This document shows positions 1 through 7,438 of a DNA stretch of 13,728 nucleotides, one piece after another. The stretch spans positions 6,860 to 20,587 of the forward strand of contig MU130690.1 in assembly GCA_015039465.1 (NCBI GenBank), written 5' to 3'. The position numbers were made by a program, and so were the translations under genes. Source of the DNA: Phlegmacium glaucopus (Eukaryota; Basidiomycota; Agaricomycetes; Agaricales; Cortinariaceae). The notes beneath the pieces were generated by a model, which saw only the letters and a list, made by a program, of their open reading frames with translations, searched no databases and was not told the origin of the DNA. The stretch's first letter is position 1, and every line of letters starts with the position of its first letter.

Positions 1-1100
1 CGAGTAGTATAGGAGTTACAGAAGGTGATACAACAGATAGTAAATGTGATAGCTGTACGAGGAATTGTAGATGGTAGGCAAACAGGGAACCGATCACTAT
101 GTTGTTTCGCTAGTTAGATGATAAGCGTAGCCAGTAGCCGAGCGCAAACTAGCATAGAAACCGGGTAGTAAAGTTCTTGCCGGGCAAATACCTGCGTAGT
201 CGATGTAGAGGGTAATACAGTTTCCGAAACAGTAGCAACAACACCGATACCTGGGTGTTCAGAAGCGAAGTCGATAGATAGAACGGTATGGAGCGAGGAC
301 CTAGAGTGAGTCAGGGGATAGGAGTGAGTAGATGGAGAATAGAATAGTAAGTGACGGTTTTGGTAGTAAGTGCGCCATGGACTTCGGAAGGGTGGGAGAA
401 ATACTGTTAAATCCTTCAGGTCCTCCTAGTGCTGATTCGTCGTTAACGTCTACTTAGTCGTCGTCTCCTAATAAGAGCGTCACACAGTTCACAATAGTTC
501 CGACGTGCTGTACCCTGGTACACCGTTCCTCATAGGCGCACGCTCGACGTTGTTCCGACGCGGAAAGTGCACAACTGAGTCCTGGAAAGTGTAAAACTGT
601 ACTGGTGTGCGGATACCTCAGCTATATAAAAACGATAACCTGATACATGTGACGGAAGGAAAGAAAAGAGAGCGTGAAACTGTGAAATGTCTAATAAAAT
701 GACAAGGAAAAGAAAAGGTAACAAGAAAAGAAGAGCGTCGACAGGAGAGAAATAGAAAGAAGGAAACTGTCGCGCATGAAAAAAGAAAAAAATAACAAAA
801 TGTATCGGAGTAGGAATCCATATTTATGACGAGAAAACATGGTCCTATCCATCAAGTCAAGTTAAGTAAGAATGGGGGGTGAAAGTAGTAGAGTCACCTT
901 AAGGTCACTTAAGGAGGGAATTCGAGCGAAAAGAACGGGGAATGACAGTTAGAGATGAGGATGTTATCGTTGAACGAATGGTTTTGTTGACCAGGAACGC
1001 GATTCAGGGCCGCTTCCAAAATAGGTAAGCAAATTCAAAGTCCGCTTATTTTCATGATGGCGACTTTTAAGCTTTCTTCTCACGCTACCAATCAGTATTG
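1..1100. other. Gene-free stretch, no assignable function
   Basis: I see no convincing gene here on either strand. The longest open stretches are short, start arbitrarily and lack recognisable motifs. The + strand at about 640-800 is strongly purine-rich, so the minus strand is CT-rich as in many fungal promoters and 5' leaders. A TATATAAA-like string lies near 621-629. This could be a promoter region or the LTR of an old retroelement read on the minus strand, but I find no paired LTR, primer-binding site or polypurine tract to support that. Confidence 0.5.
562..599. repeat. Short direct repeat, 22-bp period
   Basis: Two copies of a 16-base unit, GGAAAGTGCACAACTG (562-577) and GGAAAGTGTAAAACTG (584-599), match at 14 of 16 positions and are 22 bases apart. 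They sit just upstream (+ strand) of the TATATAAA-like string. They could be paired protein-binding sites or chance; no function can be assigned. Confidence 0.5.
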
Positions 1101-1104
1101 GTGT

Positions 1105-1295
1105 GCGACACCGTTGTTTCACCCCCACACCCGTTTCAGCCCCCGAGTGCCCGTATTGACCACCCACCCACCCGTTTCAACCCTGTTTCAACCACCCAGC
1201 CCCCTTTTCAACCACCACCAACTCATATCGACCACCACCTGCCCATATAAACCACCTACACCCACTGCCCACACCATTTCGACAACCTACCCACC
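1105..1295 (+). repeat. C-rich tract, left member of an inverted pair
   Basis: The tract is built from variants of ACCACCCACCC and GTTTCAACCACC. Its reverse complement recurs at about 4040-4185, sharing strings such as CCCCCACACCCGTTTCAGCC, CCCCGAGTGCCC and CACCACCAACTCATATC in the same order with small indels. A short open frame crosses it but is a by-product of the repeat. The two copies flank the Zn2Cys6-type gene in inverted orientation, so they may be degenerate ends of an element or two insertions of one repeat family. Confidence 0.75.
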
Positions 1296-1639
1296 TGTTT
1301 TGGCCACCTTCCATGTTTAGCGCCTGTTTCCACACCTACCACTTCGTTTTGACACCCTCTCCCTCTAATATCTTTTTTATTAATTATAATTTTGTATTTC
1401 CAATGTATTAGTGACCTATCCCCCTCACAAGGGATAATTAATTGATTTTAATTTTAATCTTAAGTCTTATTAAAAAAAATTATGAAAATTCAGTGAATTA
1501 GTAGTGATTGAATATGAGTTAGCATGAATTGACTTGGTACTGAGTAAATAAAAATAAGTAAATTGTATATACTAATAGTGATGGAGATGATGGTGCAGAA
1601 ATAATAAACAAATTGTATATACATAAAATCTGTTAAAAA
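1296..1639. other. AT-rich intergenic stretch
   Basis: No gene is visible. The first part continues the C-rich tract with weaker repeats (to about 1365). From about 1370 the sequence becomes AT-rich and holds two copies of AAATTGTATATAC (near 1560 and 1610). It leads directly into the transposon end at 1640-1785. The other orphan end (4940-5190) is also preceded by an AT-rich stretch (about 4880-4935), so this composition may belong to the element. Confidence 0.5.
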
Positions 1640-1785
1640 GTCCAGTGAAAGTCCGGTGGACATCCACTGGACAGCCACCAGACTTTGACCAGACTTTTAG
1701 CGGAGTCTGGTGGACGTCCACCGGACTTTCACCAGACTAGCGGAGTCCGGCCGGAGTCTGCCGGACAATGTGGGGGAGTGTAAAG
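1640..1785 (+). mobile_element. Orphan right end of an inverted-repeat DNA element (A)
   Basis: The stretch consists of palindromic subterminal repeats around the cores GGTGGACATCCACTGG and GGTGGACGTCCACCGG, then ends in GTGGGGGAGTGTAAAG (1770-1785). That 16-mer differs by one base from the end of element B at 5175-5190 and by two from the right end of element C at 6943-6958. I find no matching left end (CTTTACA...CCCCCAC) in 1-1639, so this is a truncated or interrupted copy, or its left end lies outside the window. The shared ends point to one family mobilised by one type of transposase; the superfamily is not settled here. Confidence 0.65.
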
Positions 1786-2289
1786 TACACCAATTCCTGC
1801 ACCAGCGAGAAATATAGCACAGGTGAAGCATTTCATGATCTAGTATAAAGTTTGAAAAAGAGTCACTGGGTTTGTTCAGGTGATCACCCAGAACACAATA
1901 CTTATACATGTATGAAATTGGCTAGAAAACGATGACAGACCGGCTGTTTAAGGTACTATAGCTGTTAGGTTTCTTCAGTCCATAGGCTTTATGTATGGGC
2001 TCCATTGGTCCAAGCCTCATTTGGCTGTCGGATTTACTCTGCATCAACCATATATTGATTGAATAAAGAGCTTGTAATGGGCGGAAGGCTGGTCAGACTT
2101 CTGATTTCCCACTCATTGCAAGAAATATTATATTTGGGTCATGACCCATGGCTATACTACAACAAAATGATTGGGCCACAAAGGCGGGTGACCCGTCCGC
2201 GACAGATGCATCAACAAAAAACTTCTCAATATGTAATGCGCCAAAAAAAACCCCCTGGGCAGCCAGAAAGCTGACAAAGCCACCCAACT
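1786..2289. other. Intergenic, 3' of the Zn2Cys6-type gene
   Basis: No supported gene. The few short open frames have no motif and no splice partners. The stretch lies between the end of element A and the stop codon of the minus-strand gene at 2290, so it should hold the 3' untranslated region of that gene, although I cannot pick out a clear polyadenylation signal. Confidence 0.45.
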
Positions 2290-3918
2290 CTATGACACCC
2301 CAACTTTATGACGCTTGCTCTCACCAGGAGTAACAATCGACCCTGACCGCTTGTTGGACTTGGGAGATTCATCCACTTCAATGATGTCGGCATCCTGAGG
2401 GAACATAGGGATGCGAGTAGAGTCAGCTCTTGGGCTTGAGAGCTCTAGTGGGGGGAGCAACTTTGGTGTTGTGGGCCGGGGAATCAGGGAGGCTGGAGTT
2501 GGGGAGGCTGGAGTTTGGAAGGCCGGAGTTGGGGTGGAGGGTTTGGCGATGGAATCCTTATGTGGGAGCCTGACTACCTTGAGCAGGGCATTGAGTTTTT
2601 CTCTGGTCTCACGCAATGCAACATGCCGGGATGTTTCCTCCACCTGTTCAAAGATGGCCCTCATAGCTGCCCCAATGTTCTCATCCCGTGTGTTTGTTGT
2701 CTCCCAGAGCAACTTAAGGTGGGTATCAAACCACTCCCATGTCGTCCGGTTTTCTTGGGTGAGTCGGGCCACTGTTTGAGATAACTGCTCAATTTTCTCA
2801 TTCTGCTTGGATGTTGCCGACTCGTAATCTTCCAGCTTCTTGAGAATATCAGGGGGGAAGGACATTGCTAGAAAGGATATCAGCTAAACAAAGAAGAAAA
2901 ATATTCAAACAACTTACCGCCGTATTGGCCAGGCTGGCCAGGAGGGATCTGAGTCGGGGGCTTCCTCCGTGACATCCGCTGTTTGGCAGGTGGAATGTCA
3001 ATCTCCATCTCAACCTCATCATCATTGTGAGCAGGTTCAGCCTGCTTTTTGCCAAGGGTGGGAGTGTCGGGAGCGGGGTCCGCTTGCCTCTTGCCACAGG
3101 CAGAGGTATCGGCAGCAGGCTCACCCTGCTTTTTGACCTGGGGAGCTGCAAGCAAACACTTCAGTTTCCAGTGGTTGCACTCGAAACAGGCGGTGAGGAG
3201 GTTGGTGGCCTTGGGATTGTGGTGACATATGTGGCCACGTTGGGTGCACATTGTGCACTTGGGGATATTCTCGTCCATCCCGACGGTCGACGGGAGAGGC
3301 CTAGAACCCCGTGCCTGCTGTAGGGCTTTGGGTTCTTCTTGTTCTTCACCAAAATGTTTGTCATCTGACAATCCAACAAGTTCTTCGGAGATTGGGGCCT
3401 TCAACTTGCCCTTTTTTGATGGTCCTGCAACCATGCAAGCCACACAATCTTGTGGCTTCAGGCGCAATGGGGGTGGGATGGTTTTGGTTAGGGCAGCTTT
3501 ACTGACTTTTTTCATGGGTGTTGGCATCCCCTTCAGGGAATCCAAGGTGGGGGAAGGGGACCGACTCCACTGATCAGGTGGGCCAATCCATTCGGCCACA
3601 GGTTTGTTGCTGCAGAAATTGAACACGGCATCTTTCAGAGGCTGGTAGTGGACATTGGGCTGATAGCCCCTGCGATGTGATGTGATTGTAAATTGGGGCA
3701 ACATGGTCCAGCATCGTGATCCTGGTGCTCTGGATGCCTTCAGTCACGTCGTGAAGCCTGTCAAACTCGTTGAAAAGGTCTTGGTGGACCAGGGCATAAC
3801 TCCTGTCCTTGATTGCTCCCCACAGCTTCTTTGCCCAGCCAACCACCTCAGCATGATGTGTTTGTTGTTGCATGGCACCCATCTGGGCCTTGGAGGATTT
3901 AGCAGACTTGGAAGGCAT
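2290..3918 (-). CDS. Zn2Cys6-type zinc cluster protein with C-terminal coiled coil
   Basis: Proposed exons on the minus strand are 3918-3748, 3659-2918 and 2867-2290, giving about 496 residues. The second intron (2917-2868, 50 bases) is well supported: GTAAGT donor, CTGAT branch-like site, CTAG acceptor, and it joins the two frames exactly. The first intron (3747-3660, 88 bases, GTGACT...ATCAG) is tentative; a frameshift in the 3660-3704 overlap would also explain the frame change. Residues 192-225 have spacing C-x2-C-x6-C-x12-C-x2-C-x6-C, as in fungal Zn2Cys6 DNA-binding clusters, though this one is internal and lacks the usual run of basic residues between the cysteines. It is followed by three imperfect repeats of about 14 residues (KKQGEPAADT type). 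The last exon begins with a charged heptad-like coiled coil and ends in a Pro/Ser-rich tail with basic patches. A nuclear DNA-binding role is inferred; no target is known. The gene sits between inverted C/G-rich tracts, so it may be element cargo. Confidence 0.7.
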
Positions 3919-4039
3919 TGGGCTGATGTAGCGATGTTAGGAGTAGTGGGGGAATGGTGGTTGAAGATGAAAAATAGGGAGTTGTCTGATAAACTTTTGT
4001 TGAATAAAATAGTTAAATCATGATCACGTGACTTGGCAA

Positions 4040-4185
4040 ACACAGCAGTGGGTGTAGGTGGTAGATATGAGTTGGTGGTGGTCGAAAAGGGGGCTGGGTG
4101 GTCTAAATGGGTGGGTGGGTGGTCGATATGGGCACTCGGGGGCTGAAACGGGTGTGGGGGTGAAACAACAGTGTTGGTGGGTGGT
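4040..4185 (-). repeat. G-rich tract, right member of the inverted pair
   Basis: Read on the minus strand this tract repeats the C-rich tract at 1105-1295 in the same order, including CCCCCACACCCGTTTCAGCC and CACCACCAACTCATATC, with small gaps. It lies about 120 bases upstream of the start codon of the minus-strand zinc cluster gene, so it might overlap that gene's promoter. The core unit is a simple GGTGGT/GGGTGG motif, and part of the similarity may come from low complexity rather than shared descent. Confidence 0.75.
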
Positions 4186-4246
4186 TGAAATGGGCAACAA
4201 CAACGAGGCGTTGTCATTGTCATTGTAGCCTGTTGAAACAAAAAAA

Positions 4247-4267
4247 AACCCCCCAGTAAGGGGGGTT
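4247..4267. repeat. G/C hairpin 1
   Basis: A perfect 8-bp stem, AACCCCCC paired with GGGGGGTT, closes the loop AGTAA and is preceded by an A-run. It looks like a bacterial terminator, but in this eukaryotic setting that reading does not apply. It is one of four similar stem-loops within 400 bases. Confidence 0.7.
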
Positions 4268-4300
4268 TGTCTCACCGTACCGTAAAATCAAACAAAAACA

Positions 4301-4321
4301 CCCCCCCCCAGCAAGGGGGGG
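4301..4321. repeat. G/C hairpin 2
   Basis: A run of nine C (4301-4309) pairs with seven G (4315-4321) across the loop AGCAA, which differs from hairpin 1 at a single loop base. An A-rich stretch precedes it, as with hairpin 1. Confidence 0.7.
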
Positions 4322-4340
4322 TTGCCATCGCCATCCATCG

Positions 4341-4455
4341 TCTGTCATTGTCATTGTCGTTTGGTCGTTTGTTTGTTGAACATTGTCGTTTGGTCGTTCA
4401 TCATTCATCATTCATTGTCGTTGTCGTTCATTCGTTGTTTGGTCGTTCATTCGTC
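4341..4455. repeat. Simple-sequence tract of TCGTT / TCATT units
   Basis: The stretch is almost entirely reiterated CATTGTCGTT, TGGTCGTT and CATCATT words. It is low-complexity sequence with no coding signal; the open frames across it are artefacts of the repeat. Confidence 0.7.
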
Positions 4456-4503
4456 ATCCAGTCGTGTGTGGTTCGAAATCTAAAAAAAAAACACTAAAAA
4501 AAA

Positions 4504-4525
4504 CCCTCTCTGGTGAAAGGGGGGG
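4504..4525. repeat. G/C hairpin 3, imperfect
   Basis: CCCTCTC opposes a G-run with G-T pairs across a loop TGGTGAA. It is a weaker relative of the neighbouring hairpins and, like them, follows an A-rich run. Confidence 0.45.
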
Positions 4526-4611
4526 TGGTGATGGTGGTGTGTCAAGGCAGAGGTAATCTAAGGGTAGTAGTTAGTAAATTGAAATTTAAGATTTAAAAAA
4601 CAAACCAAATA

Positions 4612-4630
4612 CCCCCCCCAGTGAGGGGGG
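4612..4630. repeat. G/C hairpin 4
   Basis: Eight C (4612-4619) pair with six G (4625-4630) across the loop AGTGA. Loop and stem match the pattern of hairpins 1 and 2 (AG[T/C][A/G]A loop), so these are related units and not independent accidents. Confidence 0.65.
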
Positions 4631-4631
4631 A

Positions 4632-4710
4632 GTATTGTTGTTGTTGTTGTTGTTGTTGTTTGTCATCACCCGTTGTCGTCACCCATTGTTGTTGTTGTTG
4701 TTGTTTGTTG
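4632..4710. repeat. GTT/TTG microsatellites
   Basis: Two runs of TTG repeats (about 4635-4660 and 4688-4706) are separated by TCATCACC/TCGTCACC words. The sequence is hypervariable-type simple repeat, and the peptide frames crossing it are uninformative poly-Cys or poly-Val stretches. Confidence 0.8.
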
Positions 4711-4939
4711 TCATTGTTGTTGTCCATTGTCATCTGTCTTCGTCGTGGTAGGTGGTTACGGGTTATTTGTTGTGGTTGTGTAACAGTGGTGACGGTGCTT
4801 GTTGTTGTGGGTCACATGTGGTCACGTGACCAACTCGTAGGCTGAACAAAACACAAGATTTGGATGGCAATACAACATTGCAACCATATATTAATGAATA
4901 ATATTAATTCTACTATTAGTACATTTTTAAATATTACTA

Positions 4940-5190
4940 GTGGTTGAGTCTGGTGCTGTCCACTGACTGTCCGTTGGACTTCATTGGCCCAATTCCGGTG
5001 ATTGCCCACTGGAATGTCCGTTGGTACTGTCTGGTGGACTAATTATCCGACCGGACAAACAGCAGAATTGCCATTGGACAGTCTCCGGAAAAAAACACCT
5101 ATTTTCACCAGTGAAAATTTGGTATTTTCCAGAGATTTTCCGGTGACAGTCCGCCCGGAGTCCGCCTGGAAAATGTGGGGGACTGTAAAG
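4940..5190 (+). mobile_element. Orphan right end of an inverted-repeat DNA element (B)
   Basis: The stretch is rich in GTCCGTTGGACT, GTCTGGTGGACT and GTCCGCCCGGAGTCCGCC motifs, related to the GTCC-GGTGGAC units of element A. It ends in GTGGGGGACTGTAAAG at 5175-5190. No left end (CTTTACAGTCCCCCAC) is seen in 1786-4939, so the copy is truncated, interrupted or wrongly bounded here. Its orientation is the same as that of element A. Confidence 0.65.
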
Positions 5191-5362
5191 ACCTCAGGAA
5201 TTGCTATATCATGATGCATTGCAGCAAGACAGGAATGCTGACCAGATTTCTTTTCTCTGTTTTGAGTGTGCAACTGGAATGTATTCTGGGGAGTGACCGG
5301 GGAACCTTGAATTTGGGTGGACCAAGCACAGCAATTCTGAGTGATCACAAGGTCTTTACAGT
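5182..5362. repeat. Segment bounded by a perfect 13-bp inverted repeat between elements B and C
   Basis: ACTGTAAAGACCT (5182-5194) and its exact reverse complement AGGTCTTTACAGT (5350-5362) face each other. Part of each 13-mer is the terminus of element B or C; the ACCT/AGGT outside them is also shared, and further in GAATTGCT recurs inverted as AGCAATTC. Either the true inverted repeats of this family extend past the assumed ends, or this 181-bp piece is itself a small element whose ends resemble those of B and C. No gene is present. Confidence 0.5.
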
Positions 5363-5369
5363 GCCCCAC

Positions 5370-5688
5370 GGTTTCCGCTCGGAATCCGAATGGAATCCGA
5401 GTGGATTCCAAGCATTCCGAGGAGCAAACTCGGACTCCAAGCGGAATATTTTCTGGCAGGTAACCCCCTCAATTTTGTGAGTTTGGTCGGAATGTATTCC
5501 ACTTGGAATCCACTCGGAGTCCAAGTGGATTCCAAGTAAATTACTCGGAATCCGCTCAGACTCCAAGTCCGAATTGAGAATTCCAACTTGGATTCCAAGT
5601 GGAATCCATTAGGAATCCACTCGGAATCCACTCGGAATCCAAGGATTCCAAATATTCCAATTGGAACCATTGGAGTTTCCAAGTGATT
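5370..5688. repeat. Left subterminal repeat block of element C
   Basis: The block is reiterated TCGGAATCC and GGATTCCAAGTGGAATCC words, themselves palindromic, spaced irregularly with diverged variants (TCGGACTCC, TTGGATTCC). Such arrays in DNA transposons usually bind the transposase. The reading frames across it (Glu-Ser-Arg-Ile-Pro type repeats) are artefacts. Confidence 0.75.
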
Positions 5689-6110
5689 CCAATTGCCAAC
5701 TTCCTAATCAAGTAATTAATCACCTGACTTGTAGCATATGACAAATAAAAGAATACCAGTAAGGAGGATTGAACCAAAGACCTTGAGAAAGGTCATGTGA
5801 CATAATTCCCACACTGCATCAGTGATCTACCAACTGCACCATCATTGCTTGTATATATATAAAAACTAATGGTTATATATACCCTTCCCACCTGACTAAA
5901 TAATATATTCTGGCACTTGCTGAGGGGCTACTACCATGTATTATATACCAAAATGTTCATAAAAATGAGGGGAATCCATTGGTAATAAAATCGTGATGTG
6001 ATATGCACTTTGATATGCAGTTATATGCGAAATACTGCAGAATATACTGTAAAATAATGCGCTCTATGCTTATAAATGAGTCGAACATGACGCACCATAT
6101 ACCGATAGAA
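5689..6110. repeat. Left 422-bp inner arm of element C
   Basis: The reverse complement recurs at 6261-6682 with the same length and, by eye, only three mismatches (6004/6367, 6081/6290, 6097/6274). The arm is AT-rich with no coding signal, and contains a tRNA-like box pair on the minus strand. Confidence 0.9.
5766..5841 (-). other. tRNA-like A-box/B-box pair in the left arm
   Basis: On the minus strand the A-box-like TGGTGCAGTTGG (5841-5830) is followed by the B-box-like GGTTCAATCC (5775-5766). Between them are the hairpins CACTGATGCAGTG and GACCTT-TCTC-AAGGTC. The pattern resembles an RNA polymerase III promoter of a tRNA or tRNA-derived SINE, but the T-arm and acceptor stem do not pair well, so a functional tRNA is unlikely. 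Confidence 0.4.
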
Positions 6111-6260
6111 TCGTGCTAATAACAGCTTTCAGAATATATATAAATCACGTGCATGCGCCATGTCTGGTGCGTGTTTTTACACATTTTACATGTTTTAATA
6201 TTGAAAAAGGGCTTATATTCCCACGCTCATAGTATGGTTAGATTCCCTAGCAGTGTAGTT
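6111..6260. other. Unique centre of element C
   Basis: These 150 bases separate the two inner arms and have no inverted partner. They hold no convincing gene. A short open frame starting at 6153 runs from here into the right arm and has no recognisable motif. Confidence 0.7.
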
Positions 6261-6682
6261 TTCTATCGGTATAAGGTGCGTCATGTTCGGCTCATTTATA
6301 AGCATAGAGCGCATTATTTTACAGTATATTCTGCAGTATTTCGCATATAACTGCATATCAAAGTGCGTATCACATCACGATTTTATTACCAATGGATTCC
6401 CCTCATTTTTATGAACATTTTGGTATATAATACATGGTAGTAGCCCCTCAGCAAGTGCCAGAATATATTATTTAGTCAGGTGGGAAGGGTATATATAACC
6501 ATTAGTTTTTATATATATACAAGCAATGATGGTGCAGTTGGTAGATCACTGATGCAGTGTGGGAATTATGTCACATGACCTTTCTCAAGGTCTTTGGTTC
6601 AATCCTCCTTACTGGTATTCTTTTATTTGTCATATGCTACAAGTCAGGTGATTAATTACTTGATTAGGAAGTTGGCAATTGG
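6261..6682. repeat. Right 422-bp inner arm of element C
   Basis: This is the inverted partner of 5689-6110. The near identity over 422 bases, while the flanking subterminal blocks differ widely, means the arms arose or were homogenised recently compared with the outer parts. Confidence 0.9.
6530..6605 (+). other. tRNA-like A-box/B-box pair in the right arm
   Basis: TGGTGCAGTTGG (6530-6541) and GGTTCAATCC (6596-6605) lie 54 bases apart, within the range known for intron-bearing tRNA genes and tRNA-derived SINEs. It is the inverted copy of the pair at 5766-5841, so two potential polymerase III units would read outward from the centre of the palindrome. Confidence 0.4.
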
Positions 6683-6942
6683 AAAACACTCGGAATCCAC
6701 TTAGAATCCACTCGGAATCCACTAAGAGTCCACTCGGACTCTATTTGGAATCCACTCAGACTCTACTCGGACTCCACTCGGACTCTGTTCGGAATCTACT
6801 TAGTGACTTGGACTCCAAGCAGAGTCCGAGTGGAGTCCGAGTGGACTCCATTCGGAATCCATGATTCCACTCAGACTCCACTCGGACTCCACTGGGAATC
6901 CAGTCGGAATGCTTGGACTCCACTCGGATTCCGTTCGGAAGT
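6683..6942. repeat. Right subterminal repeat block of element C
   Basis: The block is made of CACTCGGAATCC and CACTCGGACTCC words. It uses the same words as the left block, but the order and number of units differ, so the two are not simple mirror copies. Confidence 0.75.
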
Positions 6943-6991
6943 GTGGGGCACTGTAAAGTACTGGTGATCATGCAAAACCCAGGCAGCAATC

Positions 6992-7028
6992 GGGCTGCAT
7001 TTTGGCCAAACACCCAAGAAGCATTCTG
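6992..7028. repeat. Left outer arm of the second fold-back
   Basis: Positions 7006-7028, including CCCAAGAAGCATTCTG, are an exact 23-bp inverted match to 7981-8003. A further GGCTGCAT/ATGCAGCC match lies outside it. Together they may mark the ends of a 1-kb element. Confidence 0.65.
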
Positions 7029-7438
7029 GGTTGGTGTTAGGGGACACTCGATTTCAACCTTAGAATCATACATCCCGCCTTTCCGATGACCTCCATCCTT
7101 CCATCCAACTCTGCTTCTGTCACTAGTTTACTCCGATACTCCATAACTCCGATCCGACTCCGACCCTCCGGTTTGCCCCGTCTTTTATTTTTATTTTTCA
7201 CATCACACCACTTCTTAATTAATTAATTAATTATTATCGTATCATTCCTTTATTTATTTTATATCTCCGTTATGTCCATATTAGTACTTAAATACCCCAC
7301 AGCCTAGCAGGGATCCCCATCCTTTCCTCGGGGCTCCCCTGCTAGGTGAGTCACTTGTAGATATCCCTTTGAAATATTATTAACTTTGGATCCCCTGCTA
7401 GCTTGACTAAGTCAACCTTGCAGTTGCCCTAACAGTCA
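7029..7438. other. Gene-free stretch inside the second fold-back region
   Basis: No coding signal is visible. It has CT-rich sequence with ACTCCGA words (about 7130-7165), a TTAATTAATTAATTAA run near 7216-7232, and a family of short palindromes around 7303-7402. There is no matching unpaired segment on the other side of the fold-back, so this may be a later insertion between outer and inner arms. Confidence 0.5.
7303..7346. repeat. Palindrome around CCTGCTAGG
   Basis: CCTAGCAGGG (7303-7312) pairs with CCCCTGCTAGG (7336-7346), and inner CCCC/GGGG runs extend the stem. A third copy of the word, TCCCCTGCTAGC, lies at 7391-7402. This is short stem-loop sequence of unknown role. Confidence 0.6.

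Larger units (their letters stand above)
5354..6958. mobile_element. 1.6-kb non-autonomous inverted-repeat element (C)
   Basis: The ends are perfect 16-bp inverted repeats, CTTTACAGTGCCCCAC (5354-5369) and GTGGGGCACTGTAAAG (6943-6958). Inside each end is a block of palindromic GGAATCC/TCGGA repeats, then a 422-bp inner arm, and a unique 150-bp centre. Almost the whole element can fold into one hairpin. It encodes no protein, so it would need a transposase in trans. Just outside the 16-mers a further inverted match (TGATCAC near 5342-5348 and GTGATCA near 6964-6970) suggests the true ends lie somewhat further out. I find no clean target-site duplication. Classification is open: long fold-back DNA transposon or MITE-like derivative. 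Confidence 0.8.

Noticed and set aside
1..440. Minus-strand open stretch of about 100 codons (near 428-118)
   Set aside because: It lacks a start codon, a recognisable motif and a plausible splice partner, and codon use is unremarkable.
1105..1320. An 88-residue Pro/Thr/His-rich frame over the C-rich tract
   Set aside because: It is a product of the ACCACC repeat, with no motif and no homologous frame kept in the inverted copy.
4247..4630. G/C hairpins as intrinsic transcription terminators
   Set aside because: The genes here are eukaryotic and spliced, and the hairpins do not follow a gene end; bacterial-type termination does not apply.
4621..4845. Frame with long poly-Cys and Val stretches
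   Set aside because: It is the translation of a TTG microsatellite.
5345..5682. Minus-strand frames rich in ESEWIPSG-type repeats
   Set aside because: They are translations of the palindromic GGAATCC subterminal repeats and overlap one another in several frames.
5766..6605. Functional tRNA genes in the palindrome arms
   Set aside because: The A- and B-box words are present, but the T-stem and acceptor stem do not form proper helices, so I keep only tRNA-like promoter boxes.
5340..6970. Target-site duplication flanking element C
   Set aside because: The flanking 8-mers do not match directly; the visible match (TGATCAC) is inverted, so it belongs to the terminal repeat and is not a duplication.
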